Of a stretch of 14,232 bases of DNA, positions 7,145-14,232 are shown one piece after another (within the stretch, counting starts at the first letter, position 1; each line of letters starts with the position of its first letter). This DNA is from an uncultured Alphaproteobacteria bacterium (GTDB taxonomy: Bacteria; Pseudomonadota; Alphaproteobacteria; RF32; CAG-239). The DNA is taken from contig UQFU01000040.1 of NCBI GenBank assembly GCA_900540425.1, forward strand, positions 1 through 14,232, read 5' to 3'. The translations under genes were made by a program, and so were the position numbers. The notes beneath the pieces are model-generated. The model was not told the DNA's origin, did no database searches, and was given only the letters and a program-made list of their open reading frames with translations.

Positions 7145-7906
7145 ATGGATGAAAAGATGAAAAGATTTAAGCTTTGGGGGGCATCGCTGCTGATGGCTAC
7201 TGCCTTATCGGGTTGCGGAACTTGGGATCGCCTTAAAAATGTCGGCAAACATCCGGAACTGACGCCGATTGAGAATCCGGTCGAGGTGCCGGGCTATCAG
7301 GCCGTTTCCTTGCCGATGCCGGAGAAGGTTGAGGCCAAACCGGGAGCGAATTCTTTGTGGAAGCCCGGGTCGGCCGGATTTTTCAAAGACCAGCGGGCGC
7401 AGAAGGTCGGTGATATTATTACGGTCAAGGTTTCGGCCAAAGACAACGCCCTGATGGAGAATGAAACAGAACAGAATCGCGATGACAATAAGGATTCAAT
7501 GGGTGTCAGCTCTTTCCTCGGCTATGAATCCCATTTGGGCGATTATCTGCCTGATGCGGTTCAACCGGCCAATTTGATTGACGTTACGTCTAACCGGGAG
7601 ATTTCCGGCGACGGTAAGATTGACCGTAAGGAAAAGATTGAAATGACTATGGCGGCGATTGTGACTCAGGTTTTGCCCAACGGCAATCTGGTGATTGAGG
7701 GAACGCAGGAGATCCGGGTTAATTATGAATTGCGGCAGTTGACTGTCCGCGGCGTTATCCGCCGGGCGGATATTCAGTCCGACAATACTATCGAATCGAG
7801 CAAAATTGCCGAGTTGCGTGTTTCTTACGGCGGCAAGGGCGTTATTTCCGACGTTCAGCAGCCGCGTTACGGGCGCCAGCTGATTGATATTTTGGCGCCG
7901 TTCTAA
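7145..7906 (+). CDS. flgH: Flagellar L-ring lipoprotein FlgH
   Basis: 253-residue outer-membrane lipoprotein forming the L ring. A lipoprotein signal peptide ends in the lipobox LSGC. FlgH landmarks follow: NSLWKPGSAGFFKDQRAQKVGDI, ITVKVSAKDNA, then VLPNGNLVIEGTQEIRVN and ELRQLTVRGVIRRADI, ending with RYGRQLIDILAPF. The ATG at 7145 has AAGGTGAG a few bases upstream; a GTG at 7136 and an ATG at 7160 are in frame, and the last one also gives an acceptable signal peptide. Last gene of the flgFGAH operon: a hairpin and then a strong terminator follow. Confidence 0.95.
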   Translation: MDEKMKRFKLWGASLLMATALSGCGTWDRLKNVGKHPELTPIENPVEVPGYQAVSLPMPEKVEAKPGANSLWKPGSAGFFKDQRAQKVGDIITVKVSAKDNALMENETEQNRDDNKDSMGVSSFLGYESHLGDYLPDAVQPANLIDVTSNREISGDGKIDRKEKIEMTMAAIVTQVLPNGNLVIEGTQEIRVNYELRQLTVRGVIRRADIQSDNTIESSKIAELRVSYGGKGVISDVQQPRYGRQLIDILAPF

Positions 7907-7926
7907 AAGTTTCCCCTATTATTATG

Positions 7927-7978
7927 TTGGCAATGATGGAAAAATCTCCCCAATTTTTTTCCAATAAGCCGATTGCCA
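7927..7978 (+). repeat. Long imperfect inverted repeat after flgH
   Basis: TGGCAAT (7928-7934) pairs with ATTGCCA (7972-7978), enclosing GGAAAAA (7938-7944) and TTTTTCC (7956-7962). It makes a long stem in the flgH 3' untranslated region, ahead of the true terminator, and may protect the mRNA 3' end. No gene is visible in 7907-8150. Confidence 0.4.
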
Positions 7979-8016
7979 GAAGGGCGGTCATGTTATGCCA
8001 GAAAGGCTGTTCATCC

Positions 8017-8060
8017 GGCCTGTTTTTCACTCCCCAAGAAAAACGGGCCTTTTTTATTTA
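8017..8060 (+). terminator. Intrinsic terminator of the flgFGAH operon
   Basis: A 12-bp stem (8017-8028/8038-8049, one G-T pair) with a nine-base loop is followed by TTTTTT. It separates the flgFGAH operon from the flaF-like gene, which must have its own promoter in 8060-8140; that stretch is AT-rich with only a weak candidate (TTTAAA, 16 bases, TATATT) and no sigma-54 site. Confidence 0.92.
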
Positions 8061-8150
8061 TTGTGGATAGATTATTTTTTTGATGGTTTAAAATCATATT
8101 CTATGGATTATATTTGACTCAGATTTTTCAAATGAGAGGGGGTTATTTGT

Positions 8151-8816
8151 ATGAAAGATAACATCGATCAGATTAAGCAGGCAGAAGTAGAAGCCGAGAT
8201 TTTCCTTAAGTATGCATTGGCTTTGTCAAAAGCTTCGACCAGCGACGATGATACTGAAAAGTTGATTGCGCTGGATAATAACCTCAAATTGTGGGTTGAG
8301 ATTGAAACTTCGCTGAAGGATGCCAAGAATCTGCTTTCTCAGGATATTAAAGACAATTTGATGCAGTTGTCAAAGTTTGTGGAAAGAATTACCTTGTCCA
8401 AAGGGGTTAAGATGTCCAAGACTGATTTTGATTGTCTGGTAAACATTAATATGCAGATTTCGGAAGGCCTGTTGGAAGCGGTCAAGAATTCGCTGGCTCG
8501 CGAGGAGGCTTTTTCGCTTTTGAAATGCGCGATTGATATTTCGACCGCCCGCGAAAACAATAATGCCGGCGAATTGGTCAGCGCTTTGGACAATAATCTT
8601 AAGCTCTGGGTTTATATCAAGACTTTGGCCGGTTCTACCGGTACCAAGCTGCCGGAAGAGACAAAGTCAAATCTGATTAAGCTGGCTGATTATGTTTCGG
8701 CCAAAACGATTGAGGTCGGGCAGAATATTGAAAATGCCAATCCCAAGACAATCGACAGCATGATTATGACGAATTTGCAGATTTCGGAAGGGTTGATGAG
8801 CCGCCGCTCTGCATAG
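8151..8816 (+). CDS. flaF: Tandem double-FlaF protein, flagellin regulator family
   Basis: 221 residues made of two FlaF-like domains, about 14-109 and 116-217. Both carry the FlaF landmarks in order: ALDNNLKLW (40-48 and 145-153; family ALxxNrxLW), a helix with (L)PEE/SQD then NL..LSKFV / NLIKLADYV (65-78, 168-182), and N(M/L)QISEGL (100-107 and 208-215; family iNr.I..GL). FlaF is normally a single domain of about 110-120 residues that binds flagellin and controls its synthesis or secretion in Alphaproteobacteria, usually together with FlbT; neither flbT nor flagellin is in this window. The repeats differ at many synonymous positions, so the duplication is not recent. Ribosome site GAGAGGGGG lies about nine bases before the ATG. 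Soluble, helical, no signal peptide. Family assignment is from memory of the motif; the two-domain layout is seen directly. Confidence 0.8.
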   Translation: MKDNIDQIKQAEVEAEIFLKYALALSKASTSDDDTEKLIALDNNLKLWVEIETSLKDAKNLLSQDIKDNLMQLSKFVERITLSKGVKMSKTDFDCLVNINMQISEGLLEAVKNSLAREEAFSLLKCAIDISTARENNNAGELVSALDNNLKLWVYIKTLAGSTGTKLPEETKSNLIKLADYVSAKTIEVGQNIENANPKTIDSMIMTNLQISEGLMSRRSA

Positions 8817-8834
8817 TCCGATTTGGTGGGGAAT

Positions 8835-8862
8835 AAAGGGGCGGATTTTCCGTCCCTTTTTG
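8835..8862 (+). terminator. Intrinsic terminator after the double flaF gene
   Basis: An 11-bp stem (8835-8845/8849-8859, one G-T pair, TTT loop) runs into TTTTT. The gene is therefore a monocistronic unit. Confidence 0.9.
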
Positions 8863-8881
8863 TTGTGAAATATAAAGTAAT

Positions 8882-8910
8882 TTGACATTTTGCCTAAAAA
8901 GAAGTATGTA
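8882..8910 (+). promoter_or_regulatory. Sigma-70 promoter for the membrane protein gene
   Basis: TTGACA (8882-8887), 17-base spacer, TATGTA (8905-8910). Transcription would begin near 8917, about 30 bases before the ATG at 8947. Confidence 0.65.
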
Positions 8911-8946
8911 AAATTTTGATTGTATGTTGTAAATTACGGAAGAAAT

Positions 8947-9699
8947 ATGGCGATAGGCGAAGAAGCCGAAAGACGGATTTCGGCAGAGAAAGTTTTAAGA
9001 GATGCCCTGGGATATGTCAGGCGGCAATGGAAGGCAATGCTTTTGTTTACTGCAGCGGCTTGGGGGCTGACATTGCTGTCAATTAAAGCCGGCGGAATTG
9101 AAGGGTATGGCTTTTGGCCGGTACTGGTTGCCTTGTATTTGCTGGAAAGTGTTTTTTTTCGGTTTTATTTTGCAAAGAGGCCATATTTGCAATGGCGGCC
9201 GATTGCCGTTTCGTTAATCCCTTCCGTAAAGGTAATGTTTTTGGCGGCGGTTTTTGCGGTATTGCTTTCTTTATTGCCGTTTGTTCCGCTGTTGTTGGGA
9301 ATCCCTTATTTTGAAGAATATATGAATTCGCTGGCTTATGCCGATGACTATTTGAGTTTTTTGCAACGCTATATGCAGGATGTACCGTTGGTTGACGTTG
9401 GTCTGAATGCGGTTTTGATTTTGGTTTCGCCGTTTATTTTGTTTCGGCCGATGCTGGCTTGGATTGCCGCGGTTTTGGGGCGGCGCGGATCTTTGCGTTT
9501 GGCATGGCGCAAAAGCAAAGGAAACTATCGGCCGTTTGTTTTGCTGGGGGCGGTGTTGTTGATTCCGCTGATGATCTTGTATCATATCGGTATGTCGGTT
9601 CCGGAGGTTCGCTTTTATACCGATCTTTTATCGGTTCCGCTGATGATGTATTTGAATGTGGTTTTGGCCGGGATTTATGACTGGTTTTATCAGGATTGA
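8947..9699 (+). CDS. Polytopic membrane protein of unknown function
   Basis: Not recognised. 250 residues with about six hydrophobic segments (roughly 30-47, 55-75, 97-119, 152-176, 195-213, 226-244). The N-terminal 28 residues are charged and likely cytoplasmic (ERRISAEKVLRDALGYVRRQ), a layout like that of small integral proteins with an amphipathic entry helix. A basic loop (GRRGSLRLAWRKSKGNYR, 178-195) lies between helices four and five, consistent with a cytoplasmic side. An acidic/aromatic loop (YFEEYMNSLAYADDYLSFLQ, about 121-140) is probably periplasmic. The ATG at 8947 follows GGAAG at five bases; an in-frame earlier start at 8920 would lie at the transcription start and has no ribosome site. 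Single gene between its own promoter and a bidirectional terminator. Confidence 0.8.
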   Translation: MAIGEEAERRISAEKVLRDALGYVRRQWKAMLLFTAAAWGLTLLSIKAGGIEGYGFWPVLVALYLLESVFFRFYFAKRPYLQWRPIAVSLIPSVKVMFLAAVFAVLLSLLPFVPLLLGIPYFEEYMNSLAYADDYLSFLQRYMQDVPLVDVGLNAVLILVSPFILFRPMLAWIAAVLGRRGSLRLAWRKSKGNYRPFVLLGAVLLIPLMILYHIGMSVPEVRFYTDLLSVPLMMYLNVVLAGIYDWFYQD

Positions 9700-9724
9700 A
9701 AAAAAGCCGCATTAAGCGGCTTTT

Positions 9725-9727
<3 letters not shown>
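9700..9727. terminator. Bidirectional intrinsic terminator
   Basis: A-run, GCCGC, loop ATTAA, GCGGC, T-run (stem 9700-9710/9716-9726) sits between convergent genes. Its right arm runs to the stop codon of the minus-strand dipeptidase gene (9725-9727). Confidence 0.92.
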
Positions 9728-12592
<2,865 letters not shown>

Positions 12593-12709
12593 TTTTGTTT
12601 ATTTTATGGGGAAAATATTTAATATTTGTCGACATGACGATTTGTTTTTGTTGGTTTTGGGTTGAGCGGCCTGTTCGGGCCGGACTTGAGTTGATTTAGG
12701 AAAAGATTG

Positions 12710-12968
12710 ATGAGTGATATTGAGATGACGCATGAAAAGAAATCTGTTGAAAGCCTGCCGGCAAATTCGAGTTGGTGGAAATTTTTTTTAGCGATGTATT
12801 TTGGGCGCAATTATTTTCGTTTTAGCGGTCGAGCTTCGCGCAAAGAATTTTGGGGGCACCGATACTGGCAAATGTGTTTATGTTTTTAATTATATAGGCG
12901 GCTTGCCGTTTTTTAAGGGCGACAGAAAGGACAATAAGTTTGGAAAAAATATTTATGGCGAGGAATAA
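12710..12968 (+). pseudogene. Degraded DUF805 membrane protein gene
   Basis: The ATG at 12710 opens 59 residues with the DUF805 start signature (YFRFSGRASRKEFW, residues 35-48), then a stop at 12887. In another frame, 12897-12965 encodes the typical DUF805 end (KGDRKDNKFGKNIYGEE), closing with TAA at 12966-12968. The central membrane helices and the RRLHD motif are missing, so the gene has suffered an internal loss of perhaps 50-70 codons plus a frame change, not just one base slip. The old stop overlaps the ATG of the next DUF805 gene (TAATG), showing that the two were once an operon. Wild-type DUF805 proteins are of unknown function, about 110-150 residues. Confidence 0.75.
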
Positions 12969-13297
12969 TGAAGCGGGTTGTCAACATTGTTCTTTCGGTG
13001 CTGATTGGCGATAAATTTTTTGATATGCGCGGCAGGGCCGGGTTATTGGAATTTTGGACGGTTATGCTGGTGTATGTTCTGTTACCTTTGGGGGTGATGG
13101 CGTTTGTTCAGAAAAATCAGGTGATTATAATTTGTTCTTTTTTTCTGGCGTTTTTGTCTCCCTGGATTCTGTGGGGCTTAATGGTGCGCAGGCTGCATGA
13201 TTTAAACCTGCGGGGATGGTGGATGCTTTTAATTCTTCCACTTGTGCTCTTGCCATTTTGGCCGGGGAAAAAAGAGCCGAATCGATTTGATGAGTAA
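12968..13297 (+). CDS. DUF805 family membrane protein
   Basis: 109 residues with the family's layout: RGRAGLLEFW (21-30), hydrophobic helices at about 31-47, 51-71 and 84-98, the signature VRRLHDLNLRGWW (73-85) between the last two, and a C-terminal G-x-x-x-P-N-R-F (GKKEPNRFDE), the usual end. The function of DUF805 proteins is not known. The ATG overlaps the stop of the upstream remnant (TAATG), and the nearest ribosome site is inside that remnant (GGCGAGGA, about seven bases before), so expression is probably coupled to ribosomes leaving the broken gene, which now stop at 12887; expression may thus be reduced. It is slightly divergent (RGRAGLLEFW instead of GRxxRxEFW). Confidence 0.85.
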   Translation: MKRVVNIVLSVLIGDKFFDMRGRAGLLEFWTVMLVYVLLPLGVMAFVQKNQVIIICSFFLAFLSPWILWGLMVRRLHDLNLRGWWMLLILPLVLLPFWPGKKEPNRFDE

Positions 13298-13315
13298 GCA
13301 GAAAATGTGTTAAAA

Positions 13316-13350
13316 AAAGCGGGATAATAAATTTTCCCGCTTTGCTTTTT
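13316..13350. terminator. Bidirectional intrinsic terminator
   Basis: AAAGCGGGA (13316-13324) and TCCCGCTTT (13335-13343) form a 9-bp stem with a ten-base loop, flanked by an A-run on the left and T-run on the right. It serves both the DUF805 gene and infC. Confidence 0.88.
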
Positions 13351-13366
13351 GTCGGCGAATCGGCGC

Positions 13367-13909
13367 CTATTTTTCGGGCGAGATCAGCATCATCATTTGC
13401 CGGCCTTCCATTTTAGGCTCCGAATCGAGCTTATACAAGCCTTCCAAATCATCAAGAATCCGATGCAGCACATCTTGTCCCAAGTTGCTGGTATTCATTT
13501 CGCGGCCCTTGAAACGCATGGTGAACTTAACTTTATTGCCTTCGCCCAAAAACTTTTTAGCCTGTTTGATTTTGACTTCGTAGTCATGCGTATCAATCAT
13601 CGGGCGGAGTTTAAGCTCTTTTATTTCAATAACTTTTTGGTTTTTTTTGGCTTCGGCTTTGCGTTTTTGCATTTCATATTTATATTTGCCGAAGTCGAGA
13701 ATCTTACATACCGGAGGAACGGCTTGCGGAGAGATTTCAATTAGATCCAGTCCGGCATCGACAGCAAGCTGCAGAGCTTCTCGAATCGAAATAACACCAC
13801 GGTTCTCCCCGTTTTCATCAATTAAGCGAACTTCTTTTACTCTGATTTCTTCATTAATGCGCGGCCCGTCTTCTTCGCGTACTGGCGCATTGGTATTTTC
13901 TTTAGCTAT
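13367..13909 (-). CDS. infC: Translation initiation factor IF-3, probable ATA start
   Basis: 180 residues from the proposed start. IF-3 binds the 30S subunit, blocks early 50S joining and checks the initiator tRNA-start codon pair. N-terminal domain: GPRINEEIRVKEVRLIDENG then DLIEISPQAVPPVCKILDFGKY; lysine-rich linker AEAKKNQKVIEIKELK; C-terminal domain: DYEVKIKQAKKFLGEGNKVKF and RFKGREM. The start is chosen as ATA at 13909-13907 because GGAGG (13919-13915) lies five bases upstream of it. The in-frame ATG at 13921 would have that Shine-Dalgarno inside its own codons and none ahead (AACAACCT). Rare start codons (AUU, AUC, AUA) are known for infC and give self-control by IF-3. rpmI and rplT, often neighbours downstream, are absent here: a terminator follows. 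If ATG is used, four residues are added. Confidence 0.93.
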   Translation of the reverse strand: MAKENTNAPVREEDGPRINEEIRVKEVRLIDENGENRGVISIREALQLAVDAGLDLIEISPQAVPPVCKILDFGKYKYEMQKRKAEAKKNQKVIEIKELKLRPMIDTHDYEVKIKQAKKFLGEGNKVKFTMRFKGREMNTSNLGQDVLHRILDDLEGLYKLDSEPKMEGRQMMMLISPEK

Positions 13910-13958
13910 TGTATCCTCCATAGGTTGTTAAAAAAATATATAATCTGCAATTATATAT

Positions 13959-13989
13959 ATTATAATACAAAAGTTATTGTTCTTGGCAA
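13959..13989 (-). promoter_or_regulatory. Candidate infC promoter
   Basis: Minus-strand TTGCCA (13989-13984) and TATAAT (13964-13959) with a 19-base spacer, longer than ideal. The repeated AT stretch also permits other -10 choices, so only the region is supported. Confidence 0.4.
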
Positions 13990-14085
13990 GAAAAATTAAC
14001 AGAATCCTCAAGAAAACCGTGCCGAGAGGGGAAATATCCATATATCAGAAGCTGCTTATACGAAGGATTGTAGCCGATTTAATAT

Positions 14086-14114
14086 TTGACTTTAAAAATT
14101 TTTTATTTTAATAT
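14086..14114 (+). promoter_or_regulatory. Upstream sigma-70-type promoter of a right-edge transcript
   Basis: TTGACT (14086-14091), 17-base spacer, TAATAT (14109-14114), in very AT-rich DNA, so chance matches are possible. It points in the same direction as the stronger promoter at 14178. Confidence 0.4.
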
Positions 14115-14177
14115 CGTGTCTTATCAGGCGGTTAAAAAGTTTTTCACAAAAAAGTGATTTTTTTTGAAAAAAAGTTA

Positions 14178-14206
14178 TTGACATCTTGGATTGAGTGTCC
14201 TATAAA
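14178..14206 (+). promoter_or_regulatory. Strong sigma-70 promoter, rRNA/tRNA-operon-like
   Basis: TTGACA (14178-14183), exactly 17 bases, TATAAA (14201-14206). A- and T-tracts just upstream (14130-14175) resemble an UP element, and the bases after the -10 (CCACCTCG) form a GC-rich discriminator as in promoters under stringent control. Start near 14213; no gene is reached before the window ends. Nothing else is seen in 13990-14085. Confidence 0.75.
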
Positions 14207-14232
14207 CCACCTCGCTGACGGTGAGCAACTTA

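Overview
The window looks like the chromosome of a flagellated alphaproteobacterium of moderate GC. The main evidence is a FlaF-family flagellin regulator and an ATP12-family F1-ATPase assembly factor, both typical of Alphaproteobacteria, and a sigma-54-type flagellar flgFGAH operon as known in Caulobacter. I cannot name the species. Genes are mostly housekeeping and flagellar; there is no CRISPR array, transposase, prophage gene or complete tRNA/rRNA.

Layout. Bases 1-184 hold a very strongly foldable segment, best read as the 5' part of a structured minus-strand RNA leaving the window on the left. From about 300 a plus-strand cluster runs: RluC-type pseudouridine synthase, AsmA-family envelope protein, a shortened ATP12-like chaperone and acylphosphatase. 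A gap of 200 bases with hairpins precedes a small Cys-rich DUF2769-like gene that ends at an intrinsic terminator. A near-perfect sigma-54 promoter (4783-4800) then drives flgF-flgG-flgA-flgH (distal rod, P-ring chaperone, L-ring), closed by a strong terminator at 8017-8060. Next is a gene made of two tandem FlaF domains (8151-8816), also followed by a terminator, and then a six-helix membrane protein of unknown function with its own sigma-70-type promoter.

A bidirectional terminator (9700-9727) separates it from a minus-strand pair, ligA and a VanX-like M15 dipeptidase gene, joined by an ATGA overlap. After an AT-rich gap come two plus-strand DUF805 genes: the first is degraded (core lost, frame shifted), the second intact and joined to the first's old stop by a TAATG overlap. 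A second bidirectional terminator separates these from infC on the minus strand, whose Shine-Dalgarno sequence points to a non-standard ATA start. The right edge carries two plus-strand sigma-70 promoters, the last one (TTGACA-17-TATAAA, AT-rich upstream, GC-rich discriminator) of the kind seen before rRNA or tRNA operons.

The most novel observations are the edge RNA, the double FlaF protein, the hairpin-rich leader with its Cys-rich gene, and the infC start. No complete new defence or mobile system is visible.
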